DNA from: Marinobacter gudaonensis
GTDB lineage: Bacteria; Pseudomonadota; Gammaproteobacteria; Pseudomonadales; Oleiphilaceae
NCBI RefSeq assembly: GCF_900115175.1
Contig: NZ_FOYV01000001.1
Coordinates: 2,542,001-2,606,000 of the forward strand
DNA: 64,000 nucleotides
Direction: 5' to 3'
Under the pieces are notes generated by a model. It saw only the letters and a list, made by a program, of their open reading frames with translations. It was not told the DNA's origin and made no database searches. Numbering within the stretch: the first letter of the stretch is position 1; each line of letters starts with the position of its first letter. Below, piece by piece: positions 16,025-24,142 of the stretch. The translations under genes and the position numbers were made by a program.

Positions 16025-17071
16025 TCAGAGGTAGCCGAGATCGGCCAGGTAGCCTTTCAGCATGTCGAGCGCCTTCTTGGCGTTCTCGCTGCGCTTGCCT
16101 TCTTCATCCCACATGGCCTGAGCGGTGGCGACCAGCTTGTCCTGGACTTCGTCCGGGAGGACATTCAGTTGCACGCCCTGCTCTTCGATGGCCTTGGCCA
16201 GGGTGATGCGCTCCTTGTACTGGTACTCGTTGGTGCGGATCCAGAACTGCTCGTTCAGGGCATCCTTGACGATCTTCTGCATGTCTTCCGGCAGCTTGTT
16301 CAGGGCTTTCTGACTGACGATGATGACGTCGGTGCCGGCAATGTTCAGGGCAGGCTGCACGTGGTATTTGGCGACTTCATACAGGCCCATGCTGTAGGCA
16401 CCCTGGGCCGCCCCCCAGTGGGCACCGTCCACGATGCCGGAATCCAGAGCCGAGTAGAGTTCGCTGCCCGGGATGTAGGAGGCGGCGGCGCCAGCCTCGG
16501 TCAGGAACGTTTGCAGGGCGCCGGAGGAGCGGATTTTCAGGCTGTTGAAGTCCTCAACGCTTTCAATCGGCTCCTTGACCACCATTTCGGTCGGATAGAC
16601 TTTGTCCGTGGCCCAGTAAACGTCATGCTCTGCCGCTTCGTCGCGGAGCATCTGTTCGAATCCCAGGTTCTGGTGAAAGTAGGCGGCTTCCCAGACATTG
16701 CGGAACGCAAACGGCAGACCGGAGGCAATGCCTGCCAGGGAAATCTTGTCCTGGGCGTAGGCCGGAGAAATGGTGCCCATTTCCAGTATGCCACGGCTCA
16801 CAGCGTTGAAGGTGTCCGTGGCCTTGAACAGGGCGCCGGCCTCGTAAAGCTGCAGTTTCAGGCGGCCATCAGTGCGCTCTTCCAGTACCCGTTTGATGCG
16901 GCCAAGGCTGTCCGTGTAGGAGCTGCTGGAGCCGGGCCAGTGGGACTGCACCTTCCAGGTAAAGGAGTCCTGAGCTGCAGCGGGTACTGCCGAGAGCGCA
17001 GCGGTAATACCGAGAGTAAGGGCTGACGCATACACCGTCAGAGTCTTGCGAGCAGTAGCAAAGAGTTTCAT
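16025..17071 (-). CDS. dctP: TRAP transporter periplasmic solute-binding subunit (DctP)
   Basis: 348 residues with a signal peptide (cleavage near AAA-Q, residue 33), so periplasmic. The DctP family features are present: WKVQSHWPGSSSS near the mature start, the LKIRSSGA segment that contains the substrate-binding Arg, and WGAAQGAYSMGLYEVAKY. The W-P and aromatic pattern resembles TRAP binders for keto- or hydroxy-acids more than DctP for succinate, but this is weak evidence. It is the first gene of the dctP-dctQ-dctM unit and is divergent from the catabolic operon that begins at 17506, so it may deliver that operon's substrate. Confidence 0.92.
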   Translation of the reverse strand: MKLFATARKTLTVYASALTLGITAALSAVPAAAQDSFTWKVQSHWPGSSSSYTDSLGRIKRVLEERTDGRLKLQLYEAGALFKATDTFNAVSRGILEMGTISPAYAQDKISLAGIASGLPFAFRNVWEAAYFHQNLGFEQMLRDEAAEHDVYWATDKVYPTEMVVKEPIESVEDFNSLKIRSSGALQTFLTEAGAAASYIPGSELYSALDSGIVDGAHWGAAQGAYSMGLYEVAKYHVQPALNIAGTDVIIVSQKALNKLPEDMQKIVKDALNEQFWIRTNEYQYKERITLAKAIEEQGVQLNVLPDEVQDKLVATAQAMWDEEGKRSENAKKALDMLKGYLADLGYL

Positions 17072-17505
17072 GAGCGTGCCTCGTTCATTGTTGTAGTGGC
17101 TTTGCTTTGTGTTTCACTGTGCAGAACTCGTAACTGCAGGGTGAATTTTATTCTCTGAATCTATCACATCATTCGGGCTTTGCAATAGGATGTTTGTCGT
17201 TCCGATTTGCGGCTGTACGTGGTCCAAGGGTAGCTCAAAAGAACCGTTTTCACCGTCGCGGACCTGCGACATCAGCGCCTGACGCCTGAACATGGAAGGG
17301 GTTGTCAGCGGCTGTGATAACCGAAAAGTTCGGCCCGCTACTCGTTGCACTTTTCATTTTTCGTTGATCTTTCTCTGTTTTGTTTTACTAGATGAAACAC
17401 ACTTTCAAATATATTGACTCAAAACCGTAAGGCGTGACAAATTACGAAAACAACAGAACTACAAAGACAACATTAGCCGCCTGGCCCATCTGGAATGAAT
17501 GTCTG
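17072..17505. promoter_or_regulatory. Divergent control region, dctP versus the thioesterase operon
   Basis: 434 nt without a convincing gene. It contains a 19-bp palindrome (17381-17399, listed separately) and a plausible plus-strand promoter with TTGACT at 17414-17419 and CAAATT at 17438-17443 (18-nt spacing). A frame reading from a GTG at 17434 into the thioesterase is open, but it would start at the promoter, so this part is treated as leader. The dctP promoter should lie in 17072-17300 and is not obvious. Confidence 0.5.
17381..17399. promoter_or_regulatory. Putative IclR-family operator (site a)
   Basis: TGTTTT-ACTAGAT-GAAACA: 6-bp arms with one mismatch around a 7-nt spacer. Related sites stand at 27773, 30264, 30294 and 31410. 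It lies just upstream of the TTGACT element of the thioesterase operon. Assignment to the IclR protein at 30434 is inference from shared motif and location. Confidence 0.5.
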
Positions 17506-17946
17506 ATGAATGAGGAAAACCGCCACATTGCCCACGGTCAGGATCTGCCCGGTTTTCACAGTCTGCTTGGCTACCGCCAGGTGTCATGGGAGGAAAATGA
17601 AGCGGTCATCGAGCTTGAGCTTCGGCCCGCGCATCGGAATCTTGGCGGCGTTATCCATGGTGGTGTGCTGACGTCGCTGTTGGACATAGCCATGGCGCAG
17701 GCCGGAACCTACTGCCCCTTTCCGGGCCGGATGCGCAAGGCAGTCACCCTGTCGCTTACCACCACGTTTACCGGCCAGTGCTCCGAGGGAGTGATTCGGG
17801 TTACCGGCAGAAAACGCGCCGGGGGGCGCCGGATCTTCAACAGTACCGGCGAAGTGCATGACGACAAAGGCAACCTGCTGGCCATCGGCGAGGGCACCTT
17901 TCGCATCCGCTCTGGCAGTGACAAACCCGAAGGTGTGCCCATCTGA
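17506..17946 (+). CDS. PaaI-type hotdog thioesterase
   Basis: A 146-residue single hotdog-fold protein. The motif [20 protein letters not shown] carries the HGG that precedes the central helix in the PaaI/YbgC-like thioesterase family, and the strand TLSLTTTFT follows. It probably hydrolyses an acyl-CoA and could act as a safety valve that frees CoA in the pathway encoded downstream. The ATG at 17506 gives the usual family length and leaves a leader of about 55 nt after the likely promoter. The gap to the next gene is 44 nt, with a strong ribosome site there. Confidence 0.85.
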   Translation: MNEENRHIAHGQDLPGFHSLLGYRQVSWEENEAVIELELRPAHRNLGGVIHGGVLTSLLDIAMAQAGTYCPFPGRMRKAVTLSLTTTFTGQCSEGVIRVTGRKRAGGRRIFNSTGEVHDDKGNLLAIGEGTFRIRSGSDKPEGVPI

Positions 17947-17990
17947 CGGCCGGATGGCCCCGGAACCAATACCAACAAGAGGAAGCGGAC

Positions 17991-19193
17991 ATGTTCGATC
18001 TGTCTGAGAAAGCCAAAGCGTTGCAGTCGAAGCTCAGCGCCTTCATGGATGAGCACATCTACCCAAACGAACACCTGCACCACGAACAGATCGCACAGGC
18101 AGAGAACCGCTGGGCCCCGATTCCGATCATTGAAGAACTGAAAGAGAAAGCCAGGGGCGAGGGCCTCTGGAACCTGTTTCTGCCCGAGAGCGACTACGGT
18201 GCCGGGCTGAGCAATTACGAGTACGCCCACCTGTGCGAAATCATGGGCCGCTCGGAGATGGCGCCGGAAGTGTTCAACTGTTCCGCGCCCGATACCGGCA
18301 ACATGGAAACCATTGCCCGTTTTGGCAACGCGGAACAGCAGGAACAGTGGCTGAAACCGCTACTGGCCGGGGAGATCCGTTCCTGTTTCTCAATGACCGA
18401 GCCGGACGTGGCCTCCTCCGATGCCACCAACATCGCCTGCGAGATTCGTCGCGAGGGCGATGAGTATGTGATCAACGGTAAGAAGTGGTGGTCTTCCGGC
18501 GCCATGACCACCACCTCGAAAATTGCCATCGTTATGGGCAAGACCGACCCCACCGCCGAGAAACACAAGCAGCAGTCGATGATTCTGGTGCCGCTGGATG
18601 CGCCGGGAGTAAAGATGATCCGTCCGCTGACCGTGTTCGGTTATGACCACGCGCCCCATGGCCACGCCGAGATTCACTACGACAACGTGCGGGTGCCGGC
18701 CAGCAATATTCTGCTGGGCGAAGGTCGGGGTTTTGAAATTGCCCAGGGTCGCCTCGGGCCGGGCCGTATTCACCACTGCATGCGCACCATCGGTGTTGCC
18801 GAACGGGCCCTGGAGCTGATGTGCCGGCGTGCCGGTCAGCGTGAGGCCTTCGGCAAGCCCCTGTCGAGTTTCGATTCCATCCGCAAGGACATCGCCCGCA
18901 GCCGTATCGAGATTGAACAGGCGCGCCTGATGACCCTCAAGGCCGCCCACATGATGGATACCGTGGGCAACAAGGTGGCACGCCAGGAAATTGCCATGAT
19001 CAAGGTGATCGCACCGAGTATGGCGCTGAAGGTGCTGGACCGCGCGATCCAGGTGCACGGCGGTGCCGGTGTCAGTCAGGACACCTTCCTCGCTTCAGCC
19101 TGGGCCAAGGTACGAACGCTTCGACTGGCGGACGGTCCGGATGAGGTGCACCTGGACTCCGTGGCCAAGATGGAACTCCGTCAGTATCGCTAA
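17991..19193 (+). CDS. ACAD10/11-like acyl-CoA dehydrogenase
   Basis: 400 residues, cytosolic flavoprotein. The FAD/substrate signature is present ([16 protein letters not shown]) and the C-terminus has the [11 protein letters not shown] segment that I associate with the dehydrogenase domain of vertebrate ACAD10/ACAD11 and bacterial LvaC-like proteins. Those enzymes process 4-phosphohydroxyacyl-CoA on the way to enoyl-CoA. By eye, Asp381 stands where ordinary acyl-CoA dehydrogenases have the YEG catalytic Glu. A gene for an ACAD10/11-like kinase lies two genes downstream, which supports this function. AGAGGAAG precedes the ATG. Confidence 0.9.
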   Translation: MFDLSEKAKALQSKLSAFMDEHIYPNEHLHHEQIAQAENRWAPIPIIEELKEKARGEGLWNLFLPESDYGAGLSNYEYAHLCEIMGRSEMAPEVFNCSAPDTGNMETIARFGNAEQQEQWLKPLLAGEIRSCFSMTEPDVASSDATNIACEIRREGDEYVINGKKWWSSGAMTTTSKIAIVMGKTDPTAEKHKQQSMILVPLDAPGVKMIRPLTVFGYDHAPHGHAEIHYDNVRVPASNILLGEGRGFEIAQGRLGPGRIHHCMRTIGVAERALELMCRRAGQREAFGKPLSSFDSIRKDIARSRIEIEQARLMTLKAAHMMDTVGNKVARQEIAMIKVIAPSMALKVLDRAIQVHGGAGVSQDTFLASAWAKVRTLRLADGPDEVHLDSVAKMELRQYR

Positions 19194-19216
19194 TCCAACG
19201 GCATGAGGATCAAACC

Positions 19217-19984
19217 ATGACCAACCCGCTGTTTGATATGACCGGCAAGGTCGCTGTCATTACCGGCTCCACCAAGGGCATTGGCCGCGCCATCGCCGAG
19301 GAAATGGCCCGTCTTGGTGCCCGGGTGGTGATTTCCAGTCGCAAGGCCGACGCCTGCGAACAGGTGGCTGCCGAACTGAAAGCGCAGGGCTTCGAAGCCA
19401 TAGCCGTGCCCTGTCACGTGGGCCGGAAAGACGATCTTCAGAACCTGGTGGACCGGACCAACGAAGCCTGGGGCCCGATCGACGTGCTGGTGTGCAACGC
19501 GGCCACTAACCCCGTTTATGGCACCACCGCCGAGATGACCGACGAGGCCTGGGACAAGATCATGGATACCAACGTCAAAGGCACTTTCTGGCTCACCAAC
19601 ATGGTCCTGCCCCAGATGGCGGAGAAGGGTGAGGGTGCGGTGGTTCTGCTGTCCAGCATCGCCGGCCTTCGGGGTAACACCACCATTGGAACCTACGGGG
19701 TGTCGAAAGCCGCTGAGGCGGCCCTGGCCCGCAATCTGGCCGTGGAATGGGGCCCGAAAGGCATTCGTGTCAACAGTATCGCCCCGGGCCTGATCAAGAC
19801 CGATTTTGCCAGGGCCCTCTGGGAAGACCCGGTTCGGGTGAAGCGCGCGGAAGACAAGACCCCGCTGCGTCGGATCGGGGATCCGGTAGATATCGCCGGC
19901 CTGGCCGTGTTCCTGTCCACCAGGGCAAGCGCGTACATCACAGGCCAGGTCATCGTTGCCGACGGTGGCGAGACCATTTGCTAA
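19217..19984 (+). CDS. Short-chain dehydrogenase/reductase
   Basis: 255 residues with the classical SDR features: TGSTKGIG cofactor loop, CNAATN, catalytic Ser in LLSSIAG, and YGVSK with catalytic Tyr and Lys; the end ITGQVIVADGG is also typical. It lies between the ACAD11-like dehydrogenase and the kinase gene. By analogy with LvaD of levulinate catabolism it could reduce a 4-keto group to 4-hydroxy, or oxidise a 3-hydroxyacyl-CoA. The sequence alone does not decide. The ATG follows GAGGAT and the stop is 19 nt before the kinase start. Confidence 0.9.
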   Translation: MTNPLFDMTGKVAVITGSTKGIGRAIAEEMARLGARVVISSRKADACEQVAAELKAQGFEAIAVPCHVGRKDDLQNLVDRTNEAWGPIDVLVCNAATNPVYGTTAEMTDEAWDKIMDTNVKGTFWLTNMVLPQMAEKGEGAVVLLSSIAGLRGNTTIGTYGVSKAAEAALARNLAVEWGPKGIRVNSIAPGLIKTDFARALWEDPVRVKRAEDKTPLRRIGDPVDIAGLAVFLSTRASAYITGQVIVADGGETIC

Positions 19985-20003
19985 CGGAATCTATCGAGAC
20001 ACT

Positions 20004-21062
20004 ATGACGACAGCACCAGAGCTGGTGGACGTTCTGCCGGCACACAGGTTTGACGAGGAGCGGCTGCTGGCCTGGCTTCAGGCAGAACTGCCGGAGGTGG
20101 GTGAACGTCTGGACGTTCGCCAGTTCCAGGGTGGGCAGTCCAACCCCACGTTTTTGCTGGACACTGGTGCTGGCCAATACGTCTTGCGCAAGAAGCCGCC
20201 TGGAAAGACGCTGCCCTCAGCCCATATGGTGGAGCGCGAATACCGGGTGATGAAGGCCTTGGCAGACCATACTGAGGTGCCGGTCCCCAGAGTACGGGTG
20301 CTGTGCGAGGACAGTGCGGTCATTGGAACCCCGTTCTATGTCATGGACTTTCTGGAAGGCCGGATCATCAGTCATTCGGCTCTGCCGGAGCTGGGCCGGG
20401 AGGATCGCCTTCTGGCCCACCGCTCGGCCGTCGATACCCTGGCGGCCCTGCACTCGGTGGACGTAAACGCGATCGGTCTTGGAGATTACGGCCGCCCGGA
20501 AGGCTATGTGGCGCGACAGGTGGCGCGCTGGAGTAAGCAGTATCTGGCGTCGAAGACAGACGATCTGCCTGCCATGGACAAACTCATGGCCTGGTTGCCG
20601 GAGAATATTCCTGTTGCGGACGAGACCGCCATCGCCCACGGCGACTACCGGTTCGGCAACCTCATGCTGGCGCCGGACAAGCCCGAGGTGATCGGGATCC
20701 TCGATTGGGAGCTGTCCACGCTGGGCCATCCGGTGGCGGACCTGGCCTATTACTGCATGCCTTATTATCTGCCCTCCGATATGGAAGGCATGCGCGGTTT
20801 GCAGGGGGAGGATCTGGACGCATTGGGGATTCCCGATGAGCAAGCGACCATCGCCCGCTACTGCGCGAAGACCGGGCGCGAGGGAATTGATGACTGGCAT
20901 GTATTCCTGGCGTTTTCCCTGTTCCGGCTGGCGGCCATCCTGCAGGGTGTCTACAAGCGAGCGCTGGACGGCAACGCCGCCAATGCCAACGCCCTGAGTG
21001 TCGGCAAGCGGGCCAGCCTGTTGGCGGACATCGGCTGGCAGGTTGCCAGCGAGCACCCATGA
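20004..21062 (+). CDS. ACAD10/11-type kinase (aminoglycoside phosphotransferase fold)
   Basis: 352 residues. The nucleotide-binding part has GGQSNPTF (43-50) and VLRKKPPG (60-67); the catalytic loop is HGDYRFGN (212-219, Asp214 as likely base) and the metal site is ILDWELSTLGHP (D234). GQSNPT, LRKKPPG and DWELSTLGHP are hallmarks of the N-terminal domain of human ACAD11 and ACAD10, which phosphorylates the 4-hydroxyl of 4-hydroxyacyl-CoA, and of the bacterial LvaA family. In animals kinase and dehydrogenase are fused; here they are separate genes flanking an SDR. The ATG at 20004 is preferred to one 48 nt upstream that lies inside the SDR gene. Confidence 0.9.
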   Translation: MTTAPELVDVLPAHRFDEERLLAWLQAELPEVGERLDVRQFQGGQSNPTFLLDTGAGQYVLRKKPPGKTLPSAHMVEREYRVMKALADHTEVPVPRVRVLCEDSAVIGTPFYVMDFLEGRIISHSALPELGREDRLLAHRSAVDTLAALHSVDVNAIGLGDYGRPEGYVARQVARWSKQYLASKTDDLPAMDKLMAWLPENIPVADETAIAHGDYRFGNLMLAPDKPEVIGILDWELSTLGHPVADLAYYCMPYYLPSDMEGMRGLQGEDLDALGIPDEQATIARYCAKTGREGIDDWHVFLAFSLFRLAAILQGVYKRALDGNAANANALSVGKRASLLADIGWQVASEHP

Positions 21063-21116
21063 ATAATAGCTGGCTGCACCTGTGGCCGACTGACTGAACC
21101 CTGGAGAGCAACACGC

Positions 21117-22781
21117 ATGTTCACACGCCATTTCAAGGTCTGGCCCAGAGAACTGCCCAAGACCATGACCCTGCCGGAAACCAGCGTCTTCACCAACCTG
21201 GAGATTTCCGCACGACGCTACCCGGACCACAACGCCATCGTCTTCTATGATGCGCCCCTCACCTACCGGCGCCTGCTCGAGGAGGTTGAGGCCATGGCGG
21301 GGTATCTCCAGTCACAAGGCGTTTCCAAGGGAGATCGTGTCCTGCTCTACATGCAGAACTCACCGCAATATGTCATCGCCTACTACGCCATCCTGAGAGC
21401 GGATGCGGTGGTGATCCCTGTAAATCCGATGAACCGGGCTGCGGAGCTCGAGCACTTCATCGCCGACACGGGAGCGTCGATCTGCCTGGCCGGCCAGGAG
21501 CTGGCGGACTTCATCATTCCCCAGTTGCCGGAAACGGATCTCAAGCAGGTGGTGGTGGCGTCTTACAGTAGCTACATCAAACCGGATACCGATCTTGATC
21601 TGCCAGCAGAAGTTGCCGCTCCGGTCTGGTCGCGGGGTGTGCGTGGCGTCGTGACCTGGGAAGCAGCACTTGGCGCAGGATACAAGCCGTCCGCTCACAC
21701 AGCAGGCCCGGCAGATCTGGCCGTTATCCCTTACAGTTCGGGTACCACCGGCGCCCCCAAGGGTTGCATGCACACCCATCGTTCCGTCATGGCAACGGCC
21801 ATGCACCGTGCGTTCTGGAACCTGAGCACACCGGATACGGTGCAGCTGTCCACGCTGCCATTCTTCCATGTAACCGGCATGACCGGCTCCATGAACAGTC
21901 CCATCTACAGCGGTTCGACGTCGGTGATCATGACCCGCTGGGACCGTACCACGGCGGCTCGTCTGATCGAGCGCTACCGGGTAACCGGCTGGACCAACAT
22001 CGTGACCATGGCGGTGGATTTTCTGTCGAATCCGGACATCGGCCAGTACGACCTCAGCAGCCTGAATACCATCGGCGGCGGCGGGGCAGCCATGCCGGCG
22101 GCGGTGGCGGAAAAGTTGAAAACCATGACCGGTCTGGACTACATCGAGGGCTATGGTCTGTCCGAGACCATGGCGGCGACGCACATCAACCCGGTGAAGC
22201 AACCCAAGTCCCAGTGTCTGGGTATTCCTGTTTTCGATGTGGACAGCCGGATAGTCGATGTGGATACCCTTGAGGAAAAGGGCCCCGGTGAAACCGGTGA
22301 AATCGTCTCTTGCGGCCCGCAGGTGACCATTGGGTACTGGAACCGACCGGCAGAAACCGAAGCCGCGTTCGTGGAGATCGATGGCAAACGCTTCTTCCGG
22401 ACCGGCGACCTCGGCTACTACGATGAGGACGGTTATTTCTTCATGGTGGATCGGGTCAAACGCATGATCAACGCGTCCGGCTTCAAGGTGTGGCCCTCCG
22501 AAGTGGAGGGTCTGATGTACCGGCACCCGGCCATCCACGAGGTCTGTATCATCTCCGCACCGGATCCGAAACGGGGAGAAACGGTGAAAGCCTGTATTGT
22601 CCTGACCCCCGAGGCGGAGGGTAGAACCTCAGCAGAAGACATCGTCAACTGGTGCCGGGAGCAGATGGCGGCCTACAAGATTCCGACTATTGTGGAGTTC
22701 ATGGAGGCGCTGCCGAAATCCCCCACCGGAAAGCTGATGTGGCGGGCCCTGCAGGAGGAGGAATGGAAGCAGCACACCTGA
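21117..22781 (+). CDS. AMP-dependent acyl-CoA synthetase
   Basis: 554 residues. Contains the adenylate-forming motifs: YSSGTTGAPKGCMHTH (from residue 206), EGYGLSET, TGDLGYYDEDGYF and the C-terminal KSPTGKLMWR with the catalytic Lys. It probably activates the free acid for the operon, giving the acyl-CoA that the kinase and dehydrogenase act on. It is the last gene of the plus-strand operon. The closest families by eye are medium/long-chain and aromatic acid ligases; chain length cannot be told. GGAGAG lies before the ATG. Confidence 0.9.
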   Translation: MFTRHFKVWPRELPKTMTLPETSVFTNLEISARRYPDHNAIVFYDAPLTYRRLLEEVEAMAGYLQSQGVSKGDRVLLYMQNSPQYVIAYYAILRADAVVIPVNPMNRAAELEHFIADTGASICLAGQELADFIIPQLPETDLKQVVVASYSSYIKPDTDLDLPAEVAAPVWSRGVRGVVTWEAALGAGYKPSAHTAGPADLAVIPYSSGTTGAPKGCMHTHRSVMATAMHRAFWNLSTPDTVQLSTLPFFHVTGMTGSMNSPIYSGSTSVIMTRWDRTTAARLIERYRVTGWTNIVTMAVDFLSNPDIGQYDLSSLNTIGGGGAAMPAAVAEKLKTMTGLDYIEGYGLSETMAATHINPVKQPKSQCLGIPVFDVDSRIVDVDTLEEKGPGETGEIVSCGPQVTIGYWNRPAETEAAFVEIDGKRFFRTGDLGYYDEDGYFFMVDRVKRMINASGFKVWPSEVEGLMYRHPAIHEVCIISAPDPKRGETVKACIVLTPEAEGRTSAEDIVNWCREQMAAYKIPTIVEFMEALPKSPTGKLMWRALQEEEWKQHT

Positions 22782-22794
22782 TCAGGTGGGGAGT

Positions 22795-22829
22795 CGAGCC
22801 CTGTTCGAGCAACCGTCGATCAGGGCTCG
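22795..22829. terminator. Bidirectional hairpin between convergent catabolic operons
   Basis: CGAGCCCTG and CAGGGCTCG pair perfectly; inside, after a T-T mismatch, TCGA pairs with TCGA around a 7-nt loop. It fills the 48-nt gap between the ligase stop (22781) and the MaoC stop (22830). There is no T run on either side. A separate 14-bp palindrome, CACCTGATCAGGTG, overlaps the ligase stop at 22775-22788. Confidence 0.6.
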
Positions 22830-23285
22830 TCAGGCCACATACATAATCAGATTTTCCGCCACACAGGCCGGCTTGTCCTCGCCCCGGATCTCAACGGTGG
22901 TCCTGTAAGTTGCTAGCTGGCGTTGGTCGTCGACCTGATCAACCGCCAGCAGCTCCACCCGGGTGCGGATGCTTGAGCCGACTTTCACCGCCGATGGGAA
23001 ACGCAGCCGGTTCAATCCATAGTTGATGGTAGCGGACGGCCCGAGCACTTTGAGCGCCTGGGGATTCAGTCTCGAGATGAGCGAGACCGTCAGATAGCCG
23101 TGGGCGATGGGGCTTTTCCAGGGTGATTCTCGCTTGGCTCGCTCGACATCTATGTGAATCCACTGATGATCACCGGTCACGTCGGCAAAGGCATTGACCA
23201 TCTCCTGGGTGATGGTGAGCCAGGGGCTGTGGCTCACCAGCCGCCCCGCCATGTTGGCAAGTTCCGCAAGCTGTACGTCTTTCAT
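22830..23285 (-). CDS. MaoC-like (R)-hydratase
   Basis: 151 residues, one hotdog domain with the MaoC/NodN hydratase motif: FADVTGDHQWIH (33-44; D39 and H44 are the likely catalytic pair) and SPIAHGYLT. It probably adds water to an enoyl-CoA. It is the last gene of the minus-strand operon, 9 nt after the class II aldolase, and AGGGGG precedes its ATG. Confidence 0.88.
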   Translation of the reverse strand: MKDVQLAELANMAGRLVSHSPWLTITQEMVNAFADVTGDHQWIHIDVERAKRESPWKSPIAHGYLTVSLISRLNPQALKVLGPSATINYGLNRLRFPSAVKVGSSIRTRVELLAVDQVDDQRQLATYRTTVEIRGEDKPACVAENLIMYVA

Positions 23286-23294
23286 TCATACCCC

Positions 23295-24056
23295 CTAGAC
23301 GCTGTAGCCCGGGTTCTTGCTGTCCAGCAGTCGTACCAGAGCCGGCCAGGTGAGCTTCGACGCGGCGCCCAGGGATTGCGACTGCTCCGCTGTGGTCCGG
23401 ATCGCCTGCTCCGAGGGCATCCATGTGGGGCCGCAGCTCTGGGCCTTGACCTGGATTTCGCAGGCCTTCATCAGGAAATACAGGTAGGTGAAGGTCTCGG
23501 GGACATCCTTCCCCGCGGTCAGCACGCCGTGGTTACGAAGCAGCATCATGGATTTGTTGCCCAGGTCCCGGATCAGCCGCTCGCGCTCGTCGAGGTTCAA
23601 TGCAACGCCTTCGTAATCATGGTAGCTCAGGTGGTCGAGACAGAGCATGGCGGTCTGACTCAGGGGCAGCAGGCCGTCCCTATGAGCCGAGACGGCCACG
23701 CCGTCCGGGGCATGCAGATGCATGACCGCGCCGGCATCTTCCCGGCCCATATGCACGGCGCTGTGAATGGTGAAGCCGGCCGGGTTGACCCGTCCGAGCC
23801 CGCCGGCCTGCACCACCTGGCCGTCCCGATCCACCTTGACCAGTGAGGATGCGGTGATTTCATGGAACAGCAGACCATAGGGATTGATCAGGAAGTGGTG
23901 CTCTGGCCCTGGCACCCGGGCTGAAAGATGGGTGAAAACCAGATCGTCCCAGCCAAACAGGGCGACCAGGCGATAAGCCGCAGCGAGTTCGGTACGGACC
24001 TGCCATTCCGTCGTCTGTCCGTTGTTGGTGTCCGGTTTTGCGTCGGTTTTTGTCAT
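23295..24056 (-). CDS. Class II aldolase/adducin family protein
   Basis: 253 residues. The metal-binding pattern of the aldolase II/adducin fold is visible: HLHAPDG (H113, H115) and LLRNHGVL with a further His. Family members include fuculose-phosphate aldolase, but a group of this length is found beside acyl-CoA genes in proteobacteria and has no clear reaction. Here it could cleave a hydroxy- or oxo-acid. A strong ribosome site (GGAGGTGA) stands before the ATG, and an intrinsic terminator lies between it and the acyl-CoA dehydrogenase gene upstream. Confidence 0.87.
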   Translation of the reverse strand: MTKTDAKPDTNNGQTTEWQVRTELAAAYRLVALFGWDDLVFTHLSARVPGPEHHFLINPYGLLFHEITASSLVKVDRDGQVVQAGGLGRVNPAGFTIHSAVHMGREDAGAVMHLHAPDGVAVSAHRDGLLPLSQTAMLCLDHLSYHDYEGVALNLDERERLIRDLGNKSMMLLRNHGVLTAGKDVPETFTYLYFLMKACEIQVKAQSCGPTWMPSEQAIRTTAEQSQSLGAASKLTWPALVRLLDSKNPGYSV

Positions 24057-24081
24057 CGTTGTTCACCTCCGGATGCAAAAA

Positions 24082-24105
24082 AGGGGTGGTCTGGCGACCA
24101 CCCCT
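24082..24105 (-). terminator. Intrinsic terminator inside the minus-strand catabolic operon
   Basis: On the minus strand a perfect 10-bp GC-rich stem (AGGGGTGGTC / GACCACCCCT, 4-nt loop) is followed at once by TTTTTT. This is a textbook terminator, 37 nt after the stop of the acyl-CoA dehydrogenase gene and before the aldolase gene. Either the aldolase-MaoC pair is read only by partial read-through or it has its own promoter. Confidence 0.8.
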
Positions 24106-24142
24106 GAATAATAGAAGAACCAGGGCTCACCGAGAGGGGTTG

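Noticed and set aside
17434..17505. GTG start at 17434 that adds 24 residues to the thioesterase
   Set aside because: The added part is unlike the family, and a likely promoter -10 lies at 17438-17443.
20004..21062. Aminoglycoside resistance phosphotransferase
   Set aside because: The fold is the same, but the LRKKPPG and DWELSTLGHP motifs and acyl-CoA neighbours point to the ACAD10/11 kinase group.
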